64,000 bases of DNA from Phoenix dactylifera (taxonomy: Eukaryota; Streptophyta; Magnoliopsida; Arecales; Arecaceae), in NCBI RefSeq assembly GCF_009389715.1, contig NC_052399.1, positions 19,285,646-19,349,645 on the forward strand, written 5' to 3'. Every line of letters starts with the position of its first letter. Positions within the stretch are counted from its first letter, which is position 1. The notes beneath the pieces are model-generated. The model saw only the letters and a list, made by a program, of their open reading frames with translations. It was not told where the DNA came from and made no database searches. This document shows, one piece after another, positions 22,701 through 33,559 of this stretch. A program made the position numbers and the translations under genes.

Positions 22701-24223
22701 AGTATGGGCATTGTTTGTTATAGAATTGAAAAATGTGGTAAACAAACTAATTTGTAAATCAGAAGGATTTTGTTAGGCTTAAAATTATAAACATGTGAAC
22801 TACATGTATAAGACATGTTTGAAATATAGATCATATTTGAGAAAAATAAACTTGTGGGTTCTTGAGGTTTCTTATCATGTGTGATAAGCAATGTATGCAT
22901 TTCATACAACATGGAACATTTAATTGAAACAGGAGAATTTGTTTTATTTTAATTAAAAAGTTCGCACTGATGGTTCAGTTGGATGTTGTGCAGGTATCCT
23001 TTTGGTGACAACCCCTCAGGTTTGCCAGAAAGAACCAACGTGTCTGCTGGTGCTTATGCAAAAGCATGCATTGCAGTTGCTAACGAATCTGGAATTCCAG
23101 TGATAGATATCTGGTCTAAAATGCAGCAGTTCCCTAATTGGGAGAAAATATTTTTAAGGTATGCATCATTGTATTCTGATGGTAAAGTTGCTCCATTATG
23201 ACCTGGGTGTCATTGGTTTTGAAACATGAAAACAACTTTTCCACATGTGTGGACTCATCAACTTTGAACTTGTTATGTTTGTTAGATGCTTCAGTGATTG
23301 GAATAATTTGGGTTTTGTGATGATAAACTTAATTAGTTAGGATGGAATATGAGCACATGAAAAATTCTTTTGCACCTTATAATTTAAGTGACCACAAACA
23401 GTAAGTATTCATTTCTAAAGATACAGAATTGCTGAGATAATGTTGTCGAGTAATCACAGGGAGTTCTTGAAGAGTTATGATTTTGGTTTCCAGGTTGTAG
23501 AGTTCTAAAATGAGACAGAAGACCACTTAGAGTATAATTAGAGTAACTAATAAAGGTTTCAATACCCTTTCGTTTTGGAGCTCTAGGCATTGAATAGGAA
23601 CCAGTGACTTCACTAAGCTGACTCCAAAAAATTGGCAAGATACTTACTCACAAATGTTCATTTAAACATGTGCATTCTGGAAAGCTCGGTTTGTATTACA
23701 TGAAGACAATTAATAGGAGCTAAGAATAGTCAAGAAAAGTGAATTTGAGGCTATGCAGATGCACATACTGGTTTACATTATCAGTTCATCTTCTGTTGGA
23801 TTCAAAATTGATACCGATTTCAAGAATTTCCTGTTTACCTTTTATGTTTATTTAAATAATGACCGATCAAATGGAACCCATTAGTGTTGCCTAGCCTTTT
23901 AGGAACTTCCCTTGTTTGATGACTTAGAATGATCGGACTCACTGACCCTAATTCTTTAGGTACCAACAAAATCAGGTGGTGTGGATTTTTCTGTTTGACT
24001 CTAGAACAGCACAAACCTATACCTTCTTTCTGTGCTATTTCAATAAATGTTCTATGGTTGCAGGGATGGGTTGCACCTCACTGCTGGCGGGAACAGGGTT
24101 TTGTTCGAGGAAGTGGTGGAGAGGCTTAGAAATGCAGGCTTGAGCCTCGAGACTCTGCCTGCTGATCTACCTCTCTTTTATGATATCGACCCCAATGATC
24201 CTCTCAAATCTTTCAGCAATTAA
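16766..24223 (+). CDS. GDSL esterase/lipase, CPRD49/IAH1 type, 5 exons
   Basis: This SGNH-hydrolase family enzyme hydrolyses ester bonds of small acyl or acetyl substrates; the true substrate is unknown. Exons: 16766-16864, 16980-17204, 18040-18107, 22994-23158 and 24064-24223, all GT-AG and in frame, giving 238 residues, close to the usual length of the CPRD49 group. Block I is LFGDSITEEAF, with nucleophile Ser11. Block III is GAND at 75-78, with the oxyanion Asn77. Block V is DGLHLT, with catalytic Asp187 and His190. The protein has no obvious signal peptide, unlike the larger secreted GDSL lipases, which fits the IAH1/CPRD49 subgroup. The third intron is about 4.9 kb and contains a SINE (19556-19900) and a possible LINE tail; the other introns are short or about 0.8-0.9 kb. 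Confidence 0.93.
17762..17791. repeat. (TTA)n microsatellite in intron 2 of the GDSL gene
   Basis: About nine TTA/ATT triplets in a row follow TTGTTG. Confidence 0.85.
19556..19900 (-). mobile_element. tRNA-derived SINE in intron 3 of the GDSL gene
   Basis: A perfect 16-bp target duplication, CACGACTTTAGTACTT, flanks the element (19540-19555 and 19901-19916). On the minus strand it starts ACCACCGAGGTAGTAGCACG, has an A-box-like segment and then a B box GGTTCGAACGC near 19840, and ends CAACAAAAAAAAA. These are the marks of a Pol III-transcribed SINE moved by LINE machinery. The GTAGCAACCCCCACT block recurs at 25035. Confidence 0.85.
20594..20752 (+). pseudogene. Possible LINE RNase H tail in GDSL intron 3
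   Basis: The plus frame reads ANLATDFLTSQALQGSF and then PALAQILRSVGFGVTFLRHA before a stop. This resembles the last part of plant LINE RVT_3 domains (ADFLA...LAQIL..D..GV.FLR). Nothing recognisable lies upstream, so it would be a heavily 5'-truncated copy. Confidence 0.4.
22246..22290. repeat. Compound (CA)n(TA)n(GA)n microsatellite
   Basis: Three dinucleotide runs follow one another directly in intron 3 of the GDSL gene. Confidence 0.9.
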
Positions 24224-24968
24224 ATTAATTGCTATTATGACAAGGATGTCTGTTGTGGGCAATATCTTGACTGAAAAAAAAACATTATGTCAGTACAAGT
24301 AAAAAACATTATGGACTGCTTGCATCTAAGTAGCTTTTGTTACAGGGCAAGCGCTTGCTGTTGTTAACGTAGTCTCTCTTTTGAATGCAAGCTATATTGG
24401 TCTTATGGTTGATTGAATTCTGTTAGATTGATGGTTCTACCCTTGTTCCTGGTTTCCCTCTTGGAGAAATCATTCTCCCTTGCAGGTTGCTGCTGTGATT
24501 TTTCTATATTTTATCAGCTTCAAACTACCTAGCTATTACTAATTGCAGGTCTGGTTTTAAGATTGGATTGATATTGTTATTATGGTATTTCTTTTCCTGA
24601 CTTTAGTCAACAAAGCTCATAAAAAAATGATATCCATGAAAAATCTTGAAGTGTTAAGTGTCAAAGATGGAGAATATATTGGGAGGGTTCAACTCCAGAA
24701 TTCCTTTGGAATATTATTGCAATTCGAGCACTCTTGCTTGTCAAACTCTTTTTTTTTTCTTCCTGAAAATGATACTCTTCTCAGCACCATTACTAATTGA
24801 AATACAGGCAAACCGATACACCCGAGCTGGACAATCAAGTCTGACATTAAATGAACGTTGCTCTTAGGATCGGAGAAATGATAATTTTCTGTCAGGAGAG
24901 AAATGATGGTTGTGGTTAAGCTTTGATGCTGCCTGCTAATGATTTGCAGCGCTGGCTTCGCAGATGGC

Positions 24969-25170
24969 TTTTTTTTTTTTTTTTTTGCAAAAAAAAAAGG
25001 GGAAGGGGAGAGGAAGGGACAAGCCTAACCCCGCGTAGCAGCCCCCACTGGGTCTTCCACTCCGCCAGGAGAATGTTCGATGCGGGTAAATCGGGTCGTG
25101 TGTTGGACACGCCGACCTATTTTACTTATACCTTCTCCACCCGTGAGCCGGCTGCTATGCGTGGTTGAGG
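24969..25170 (-). mobile_element. Second, truncated copy of the same SINE family
   Basis: It shares GCGTAGCA-CCCCCACT, GGAGAAT-TTCGAT-CGGG and the CTTATACC-TCTCCACC block with the SINE at 19556-19900. A T-run at its left end is the poly(A) tail of a minus-strand insertion. The tRNA-like head with A and B boxes is missing, so it is 5'-truncated. I found no clear target duplication. Confidence 0.7.
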
Positions 25171-25712
25171 GTATAAGTAGAAGTAAAAAGAGAAGGAAAA
25201 ATGCACGCTCAAGGATAGAAGGAAAAATAAATGACAATCAAATGAGAAGAATAGAAGTAAAAAGCTGGTGGAATTTACAACTAGAAGCCATTTAACTGGG
25301 TCTTTCCTGAGAGGGGGCTTCCGAACTCAGACTTTTGGTCAAATAAATTTGTTGCGAGCCGTGGAAATCGCTTTTGCCCCCTGCAAGAAGTTTATGAATT
25401 GCTCGTGCTGGTTGAGGTTAATAGAAAGGAGAGGATAGATTAATTGGAAACCTAATTGTTATTTCAAGAATGAAAACTGAAATAGGTGGAACGGGCGTGC
25501 TTCAACCAAGTTTATAACCTTCATTTGTATTTCCGACATGGCAGCACTTCTCATCACCATTACATCAACAAGATTCATGGAATAAAATATTTTAATCTGA
25601 TGGAGGGGAAGGAAATACAGATGAATGCACGGTTCTCCTCTTCGTAAACTGCTACCCGAAGCATTATACCTTGTCACGAGCTTCATGAGGCATTGAGTGG
25701 AATGCAAGAGAC

Positions 25713-25715
25713 TCA

Positions 25716-25749
<34 letters not shown>

Positions 25750-25752
25750 GAG
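25713..25752. repeat. (CT)n(CA)n microsatellite just 3' of the CLE gene
   Basis: CT and CA runs follow one another, immediately downstream of the minus-strand CLE stop. Confidence 0.9.
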
Positions 25753-25778
25753 ACGCACACACGGACACGCGGTCTCAA

Positions 25779-26015
25779 TTAAGTAGAAGTTGGCGGGAGG
25801 AGATGGTGTTGAGGGTTCGGACCTCCCGGGACTTCCCTCTTACTGTCATCAGCTCCCATCATGGACCGAGTGCTTCCTTCACGTACGAAAAACCGACTGC
25901 TCTGCCCACCATCTGTACGCAGAAGCCCGTCGGCTCGTTGCAATCTTGCTTCAAGCGTGGCAAGCCGCAAGCAAACTACCAAGAGGAACACCAATTCCAT
26001 CCGGATCTTATCCAT
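25779..26015 (-). CDS. CLE-family signalling peptide precursor
   Basis: It encodes a secreted precursor of about 78 residues. A hydrophobic N-terminal signal segment (MELVFLLVVCLRLATLEA) leads into a variable middle and a conserved 12-residue CLE motif near the C-terminus: REVPGGPNPQHH at 60-71, followed by LLPPTST. The processed peptide would bind LRR receptor kinases (CLAVATA1/BAM/PXY class) outside the cell. The gene has no intron. An upstream in-frame ATG exists at 26048, but a TATA box at about 26057-26066 puts the transcription start near 26030, so I chose the ATG at 26015; the ATG at 26000 is also possible. A paralogue lies 7.2 kb away on the same strand. Confidence 0.85.
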   Translation of the reverse strand: MDKIRMELVFLLVVCLRLATLEARLQRADGLLRTDGGQSSRFFVREGSTRSMMGADDSKREVPGGPNPQHHLLPPTST

Positions 26016-26056
26016 GTCAAGCTCCAGGAATATCCTAGTAGCGATCAAGATAACAT

Positions 26057-26066
26057 CTATATATAG
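26057..26066 (-). promoter_or_regulatory. TATA box of the CLE gene
   Basis: Minus-strand CTATATATAG lies about 42-51 bases upstream of the preferred start codon at 26015. Spacing suits a short 5' UTR. Confidence 0.55.
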
Positions 26067-28415
26067 AGGGAGAGAGAACTAAAAAGGAGCAGGGGAGCTG
26101 GTGTCTAGAATTCAGTGGATAAGTTATTATTATCCTAGTAATGGAGGTCGTTTAGGCAATGCCATCTTTGCGACCAATGTCCGCGCTTGCGGACAAAATC
26201 CAGCGTAGCATACAGTTATTGCGACTTCTCCCGCTGGCTTCTGTGCGCTATCCATTGCCTCCCTTGAAGCTACGATCACAACTGCCGCAATCTATCTACG
26301 GGCAGTTTTTTCAAGATAAGTATCATCCCTTCAAACATTCAATACCAATCAACTTATTATCCTGTGCCTGATTTGAGGTTCTCTATATTCCCAATAGCAG
26401 TTTTCCATTTCTTTCTACAACACATTGGTAGCGCGTGTTTGAGTGTCTTTCTTTTGCCAAAGTAGAACTCAGTGCAAGCATACGTGTGTGACACTTGCCG
26501 CCATCTATGTCCCCAGTGCTAGAATGTCTAAGCTACTTTAGAAGATTGTGTTCTCTCGTGTTTTCTCCAAAAGTGAGTCGAAGGAATTTAATCTTTCGAC
26601 ACTCCGACCAAGCTCTGGAAGGATGTTCCTTCCCCGCAAAAAAAGAGAACGGGAGTTTTAATGGGCTGGATTGGGTTAAGGCCTGGGCCTTCTTGAACCA
26701 AAGTTAACCTCAGTTTTCGATTCTGGGCTTCTCCGAGCATCAGTTTTGTAGGTCAGGTCCCATTTGCTAGCCGCGCAAGTAATGGAACTCTAGTATGTTT
26801 TCACAGTTGCTCTGTGTACGTGCACTGTATGTGGGTTTGTAGGTAAGTGAGCCGGGAAACGAGCAACAGGCCAAATTATAAAAACACGGTTCAAAGGCCG
26901 GCCCATATTCAACAATGGCTGGATGTGGACAGGCACACCCTTTTCAATGGGACGAAGAAAGCAAAGCATGGTCCCCAAAAAGATTATCCACTTGAATTAA
27001 CAATTCTCTATCCATATCCACAAAGTTCAGACAGTGAGGCACACTATATTCAGATGTAAGACTTTTGGTTAAATTTGTTTACACTTGAAGTGAATGAATT
27101 CTATCTGCTGGTCTTTCTCTAAAGTTCTAGGTATTTTAAAAAAATAACGGCCACGATACACAATGACGACAACATATGACAATTAGATTTTGAGTGATGT
27201 GTCCGCGTGCTTTCAAAAGAAAAGATGACTAAATCCAGTGCGTAGTTATTCCTCCGAAGAAAGAGTTCTCTTGCTTTAGCAAAAAAAAGAGAAAGAGTTC
27301 CCCTCTGCGTTGCGACAAATTCCTTTTTAAGGAGAAAACATTCCGTAGTTGACCATCTAGTCACTTCCTCGCTGGCTTCGTTTCGGCGAAGCTTGGGCGG
27401 TCGTTAATGGTATCATCCATGGAACCGGGCCCCACACTCCACTCAAAAAGAATCTACTCCTTAAAAAGCCCACCGTGTCGTCCCCGTTTGAACCGAGTCG
27501 CCACGCCCTTCCGTCCATATCCCTATCCATCCGCATCGAGCACCCAGAAAAAGTAAAAAGAGAGGTGAGTATCCAGACATGCGAATAACTGTAAGCCATG
27601 GTTATCTAATTGTGAATAGATACCCTACTTTGGGTTTATTCCCCTAGCTTGGTTTAAATATTGGCAGGATCTTTTTTATGAATTCCAATGTAGAAAAAGG
27701 AATTGAAAGCTTGTATTTCTGTCGCATTGATTATCACAATAATTTACGCTTGTTATGGGACTTAACCTACATCTTATGGCATCTGACGACAGCCATGCAC
27801 CACTTGTGCCTGCATTTCTGGCACCGCTTTCTTTCAAGAGAATTTGCGCATGCCAAGCTCGGGCAAAGTTCTTTGCTTTGCATTGAATCATCTATTTATT
27901 TTCTGATTAATTATGCAGCTATGGAATATAATCCCAGTGACCTGATATGACTTGGGATTTGGGCTATGTGAACCGTCATGGGCATTTCCACGCTCACCAG
28001 TTGACGGTGCTTGATTTAGGCCTCGGCTTAGTTATCTAGCCTGAAGGTCATCACCCAACCCAACCCAAACAAAAGTGTTTTGTGGGCCAGTCCTATCGAA
28101 TGAAGTTTTTATCCAAATATCTATTGTCATGTGCCATGAGAACCCTATTGGTAACTAATAAAGAGTAGATACATTGCATTTGGATAGGGCAAATTTATTC
28201 CTTTTCATTTGTGATAAAAAGTGAAGGACAGTTGAGTAAGGGATTAGTGTTTTAAAGGGAGAGAATTACAGTTGGCTTGGTTGACAGTTCACAGCAGCTC
28301 CTCGACAATTATGGATAACAGTATATGGATAGAAGGTAGAGATGCATTTGTCTTGATCGGCCAACAATTTTTGCTCCTATGGTCAACCAAGCGATTGCTT
28401 TAACCCTTACCTGAG
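26067..28415. other. Intergenic region without a recognised gene
   Basis: Short frames at 26159-26371, 26495-26707, 27357-27599 and 27678-27950 have no family signature that I recognise. 27480-27600 has a pyrimidine-rich leader-like stretch with a GTGAGT donor-like site at 27565, so an unrecognised exon cannot be excluded. Confidence 0.4.
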
Positions 28416-28419
28416 CCCA

Positions 28420-28690
28420 CCACAAGGCTATCGATTATGTCCCTGTATGTCCCTACCTTGATGATCACTAGAGCCTAGTCTTATCCTAAACAGGAGCTAG
28501 AGTGCATGAGAAGGTATGCGATCAGATCGATTTTGTAAGGATCCATACGGACATATGTTTAGTCCCACATCAGTTATTCGCTGGATATATCTTGGGTGCT
28601 TATACAAAACTAAAGAACTCAAATAATATCTTTCGACTAACTTTTTTAGGTAAAATCCTGAGTGTTACAAATAGTATCAGAGAGGATCCG
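28420..28690 (+). mobile_element. LTR fragment with degenerate tRNA-Met primer-binding site
   Basis: A stretch ending CTGAGTGTTACA at about 28669 is followed by AATAGTATCAGAG, a one-base variant of the initiator-Met primer site (TGGTATCAGAG) used by many plant LTR elements. A TATA-like GCTTATACAAAA lies about 70 bases upstream. The left LTR limit is unclear and no gag follows, so it is a relic. Confidence 0.4.
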
Positions 28691-28833
28691 GCCTATGACT
28701 TTGTAGATTAGGAGATACAACAGTACATACTTATTTGGATTGACCATGAGTTAATCGTGGTATTGATGTTGGATTTAAATGGATTTGGATTCTTAGCTTA
28801 GCGAGAATGTCAAGACTTAAATAATGAAAGTAT

Positions 28834-29690
28834 TGTCACGTCCTGAACCCAACATCTAGGTCGGACATGTGACACAGCCGCAACTCCCTAGGGCAGGGCC
28901 CTAAAGAATATGCTAGGGATGAAAATTTATCATAACCTTGATATTCAAGAACAATAATGACCTCAGTTCATATTAAATAACAAAACTCTGCAAAGAAAAA
29001 GAGGAAGGAGGTTGTGAGCTTTACAACTCAGTAAGAAATACGAACCACTATACCATAAGTAATAAAAAATAATCAATTGGTAATACTAGATAAAATGAAT
29101 ATCGTATTAATACTTAAAAAGCTCATACGGCTTTCTAGATTTCATATCAATTATTTTTCGACTTTGGACTAACCAAGATCATAACCAAGTCCAAGACTAA
29201 CAAAATTCCACACGTAAATACATAGACGCTATCCCACGCATAAGCTCATAGAGGCTATCCCATGCGTAAATCCGTGGAGGTTATCCCACACATAAGCTCA
29301 TGGATGCTATCCCACGCGTAAACCTATGGATGCTATTCTACGCATAAGCTATGAACGCTATCCCATGCATAAGCTCGTGGAGGCTATCTCATGACGAGAT
29401 TAGTTCAAACCATATCTTATCCGTCTGATTTATATATTACTCTTGTCAAATCAGTTCACTTAGTACATTTCTCTCAAATTCAAAATATCTTATTCACATA
29501 ATTATATTTTCAATATCTGATACATATAATAACCATACAAATATATTTGTACTAGAAATTATAATACATACCATCATATGCCAAACTAAATCCATTGATG
29601 AAAATCTCATGCTGCAAATCTAGCAAGAAAAACCATTAAACATATACATACACACACACGCACACATATATATAGTGGATCATCTCATAG
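28834..29690 (-). mobile_element. Degenerate Tekay-type LTR remnant
   Basis: The left edge TGTCACGTCCTGAACCC closely matches the edge of the intact Tekay LTR at 57095 (TGTCACGCCCCGAACCC). A downstream segment GTGAGCTTTACAACTCAGTA matches GTGAGCTAACAGCTCAGTA near 57355. The right end was not located, so the limit given is approximate. No internal domain was seen. Confidence 0.5.
29215..29400. repeat. Tandem repeat, about 27-bp unit, 6-7 copies
   Basis: Units of the type GCTATCCCACGCATAAGCTC alternate with slightly different copies. Placement inside the Tekay-like LTR remnant parallels the tandem repeats of the intact LTR at 57555-57720. Confidence 0.8.
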
Positions 29691-29739
29691 AGGGCAAACA
29701 ATATGGCATAAATTTTGAAAAGTTGCCTAATTTATAAAG

Positions 29740-29985
29740 AAAAAAAAGATCATCTCAGTCGGATGTCGTATGATCAAGTTATGGATTCCGAAAATTTTGC
29801 TTACGACTCAGCTTCTCACGAGCTGCTCTTGGAGTTGTCACCATAAACAAAAAGAGATTCCTGTTCTCATAGAATAACAATTAAAGATAATTGGGTAGAT
29901 TAACTGGAAAACATCTCCCAAGGATCAAACCTAGAACCTCCATGGAGAAGAGACGCAACTGTCGGGCTATAGCCCAGTTTGCAAG
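29740..29985 (-). mobile_element. Possible SINE remnant
   Basis: On the minus strand, an A-box-like ATAGCCCGACAGTTGCG is followed about 30 bases on by GGTTCTAGGTTTGATCC, close to a tRNA-type B box. This resembles the head of plant tRNA-derived SINEs. The 3' end and target duplication could not be defined. Confidence 0.3.
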
Positions 29986-29989
29986 CAAG

Positions 29990-31570
29990 CGGAGACTTCC
30001 CAAGGATCTTGAACAACATATGTGCTAGTAAAACTAAGCGCAGTACCAGAAAAAATGTAGGTACAGTTAATAGCTGCAATTTGCCTAAAACTCGAGCAAA
30101 AGTGGCTAAAGTAGAAAGGGGACTATAATTAATACCAAACTAATAGGTACTAGATAAAGAGAGAAGCTTCATTTTGTATAGAAAGCTAAAGAGATGGCTA
30201 TGTTCGTTCTGGAATTTAGTAAGTAGTGATTAAGAAAAAGGATCATCAAGATAATTCAAAGAGACAATTTGGATTCTAAAGAGGTGAAAAAAAGGAATCC
30301 AGAATGGCTTTTGGAGGAAGCGGAATCAAGAATAGTTTACGATGTTTAGTATCGGCTGATAGTTTCTCATTTCATTGCTCCAGAAGTGTCAGGTGTTTTC
30401 TCCGTTTTGATCAAAAAAAAACTTTTATCAACTGAACCTAGCAAACTTACTGGTAGGTTTTCATTTACCTTTCCAAGCTTTTTAACGTTTAAATAGATCT
30501 AACAGGAATAAAATAGCAACTCGGAAAGAACTTGCTTGAATCGAGAACTCAAAAGTTTACACGATGAATCTTCAATAGGCTCATAAGTTACGCTGAAAGT
30601 AACAAAGCACATTCGATCTTTCTGTAGAGAAAGTCCTTTTCAGAGGACATGAGGGACTGAGATTTGTTCAACTTCTTTGGAGAAAGGCAGGGATCATTGT
30701 TCATCCTTTACAATGGAGTCTTCATCCAGTGACCTCTTCCAACTAAAACCATGAAAGGTAACTCATCCCATAACATGTACATAACTCATGGATATTGCCG
30801 ACCCGTATGCTTAATTATAGTGTGTTTAAATGTTTGCATGCCAGTCGTGTCATATATTTTCCGCATTAATGACTCTCGATCTCTCGTGCTAGGTATTGTT
30901 TGCTCAAAAATTGAAAACGATAAAAGGGCTCTCATACTTTTTTCCATTTAAATCCATTCCAAAGGGGTTAATGTTTGGCCCCTACAAGTTTCATTACATT
31001 CAAAAGACTCCTACAAGTTCATCGGCACAGAACACATAGGACCATCGAAGAACACATCCTCTTCTGAACCTAGTACATGGATCGGGGGGGAACCACGCAT
31101 TGGAATTTGGATAAATTCTTGCATGCATATATGAGCTTTCATCACATAAGTCGAGCAGTGCATACAAACATCACGCATGCAATCATGAACTTCCTATGGA
31201 TGCTGTGCATGTAGACAAGCTCTTGCCTTTCCCATAGATAACAACAAAACTTCAAATCTCTATTATTACAACAACCATATAGAATATAAGCCCCCCAAAT
31301 ATTTGATTATTTTATGCTCAAAACTTGGAAAAACCTAGTTTGTAAGAGTAACTGGACAATAATGTACAAGGACCAAGTACTCAACCCTTTTGCATCAAGT
31401 ACTCTGATAGTTGAAGTCCTGTTCCATTTGCTTGGATTGTATACTCCAAAGAGGTTCTTGCAGATTCCCCTTTTATGGATAAAAGGGGATACAAAGGTTT
31501 CAATCAATAATGGATCCTTCAAAATGTAAATACCCAACTGTTGATGCATTAACATTGTCCTCATAAGTGA
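29990..31570. other. AT-rich spacer
   Basis: No supported gene or terminal-repeat element was found. Short frames at 30751-30951 and 31307-31564 look like chance ORFs. Confidence 0.45.
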
Positions 31571-31850
31571 TAGCAGACTTGATTCATGCTGGCCTCAACC
31601 ACGAGATATACCAACATGATTACCATTTCTAGTGCATTTCAAATTTGAATTTGAATTTCAGACATCAGCTATTAATAGCAGACTTGATTCATGCAATCAC
31701 GAGATATGCCAATATGATTACCATTTCTGATATATTTGAAATTCGAATTTGAATTCAAACATCAACCATATAATCATCTTTCATCAATTTTGGGATATAC
31801 AAAATTATCATTTCTATTGTATTTTAAATTTAAATTTGTAATTTAAACCC
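31571..31850. repeat. Two to three copy direct repeat, period 104 bp
   Basis: TAGCAGACTTGATTCATGC recurs at 31571 and 31675, each followed by GATTACCATTTCT. A third, more decayed copy ends near 31850. Confidence 0.75.
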
Positions 31851-31895
31851 GAATCAAATGGGTCAAACTTTCCATCTGTATTCTTATGTAAGCAT

Positions 31896-32771
31896 AGGGG
31901 TGCAAATGAGTCGAGTCGGACCGAGTCATAAGTGACCCCAATCCAACCCGGTTTCTTATTCGAATTCTAATGTTAGACCCAGACCCAACCCAATAGAAGA
32001 TTGAGTCAGGTTGGATCGGGTCCACGAGTAAAATTTCTGATCCGACGGATCATTCGAGTCAGGTCGGGTCCATGTATAATCCAGTCCCAACCCAAAAAAT
32101 TTAAATCCGGATCGAGTTTAGGTCGGATCCTAGTCGGATGCTTGTAGTTGTCATTTCTTGTACTTAACTTTTTTTTAAATCCCGTTTCAAGGTTAACTAG
32201 CCTTGGTTTTGGATGGTGGTGGACAGTGGAGTGAGAAAGAAACATAGAAGGAAAAGCTATGAGGTGAAAAAAAGGATAGGGGTTACATTTGAAAGGGTTG
32301 GGTAGAGATATATCAAGGGCCGTCCTTCTAAGACTTCAGCTTCACAATCACATTTGATCACCGCTTGGGTGTAACACTGTAACCTCTCTGTTGGGCCACC
32401 ATCGGCTAACTTGGCCGGCCTACGTGGTTGCAACTGAATAGGCCCATAATACTCAAATACTATAGCCCGGGTTGTGGGCTACAACATCAAAATCAAGCCT
32501 TGTAAGTTTCGAACCTTCCGAGACCAATAGTGTACCGGGTTCGAGTCGAGTTTAGTCAGGTCATAAGGTAGGAAACTCAAAATTATCCCAAAAGTCAAAT
32601 AGGTCGAGTTGGGTTGGATTAGAATTTAGTAAATCCAGACCCGACCAGAAAAATAAAATTATCTAATTTTAGAACCCAATCCGGCCCTATGGGTCTTTTA
32701 AATCAGGTCGGATCGAGTTTAAGCGGGTTGGGCTGAGTCAGGTCACAAGTCAACCCCAACTCATTTGCAAC
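31896..32771. mobile_element. hAT-like non-autonomous element, copy 1
   Basis: The ends AGGGGTGCAAATGAGT and ACTCATTTGCAAC form imperfect inverted repeats. CTTATGTAAGCAT is present on both sides (31883-31895 and 32772-32784), a target duplication of at least 8 bp. The interior is dominated by degenerate GGGTC/GACCC motifs and is non-coding. A relative is at 49828-50442. The GGGTGCAAATGGGT end and 8-13 bp flanks suggest hAT, but this is an inference. Confidence 0.65.
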
Positions 32772-33188
32772 CTTATGTAAGCATGTATTCATAAATATAA
32801 AACAACAAAGCAGTGGCAATATGCGGCCACCATCTCAAAATCTTCTACTCTCTCTAAAATCTTCTATTTTTTCTATAAGTTAATGCGTGGAAGTACATAA
32901 CCTATAAAATATTATATCAAGGTCAATTTGTTGATAGACTAGCTAAGTTTCAGGGTCCAACAAACTGATAAGTGATAACTGTATTAAGCTACTTACATGA
33001 ACTGTTAACAAGAACGCGAACGACCTTCTTCAGTAGCAGTAGCAGAATCTCCACACGACTGGTCTGAAACTCATCCATGGAACACGCAAGACAACTGAAC
33101 ACACAAAACGAGATAACTCAAACATGGATACTATCAGAGACTCCAGGACCAGGTTCTTCTAAGTTATAGAAATCTTCGCCGAGACGAG

Positions 33189-33444
33189 CTAGGAGGGATC
33201 CATGGAGTGGTGCTGAGGGTCCGGTCCTCCAGGGCTCAGCCTCTTGGATTCACTGTATGCAGTATCAGGCATCTCCTCCTCTCCGGTGCCTCCTGTGAAC
33301 GCAACTGTCATGTTTGCCTGGCCTCGTCCCTCCGGCGGTGTTTTCCGACGCTCCCAGATGCATCAAACGAGACTCTGAGCCCCAAACAGAGGAGGACAAG
33401 ATCAGGATGGTGCATAGCCAAAAACTTGGGCTCAGAGTCCCCAT
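33189..33444 (-). pseudogene. CLE-family peptide gene, apparently frameshifted
   Basis: The minus strand encodes a C-terminal CLE motif RLSPGGPDPQHH at 33207-33242, then SMDPS and a stop at 33189. In another frame, starting at the ATG at 33444, lies a good signal peptide (MGTLSPSFWLCTILILSSSV). The CLE frame has a stop just upstream near 33361, and the signal-peptide frame stops near 33270. The two overlap between about 33272 and 33360. A 1-base shift there would explain the break; a spliced intron would have to be shorter than about 90 bases. CLE genes are normally a single frame, so this is probably a pseudogene, unless the sequence has an error. The motif matches the RLSPGGPDP class of A-type CLE peptides. 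Confidence 0.72.
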
Positions 33445-33559
33445 TAGTTCCTTCTGCTCCTCATCAGTTTACCTGCAGCTTGGAGGCTTGGAGCTCGAGA
33501 TCTTCATGGCCTCTGGGCTCTAGCTTGAGTGCTATTTACAGGCTGGTCCGTTGTTAATC

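Noticed and set aside
29215..29400. CRISPR-like array
   Set aside because: The repeats are contiguous, degenerate and lack unique spacers. They sit in an LTR remnant of a plant genome.
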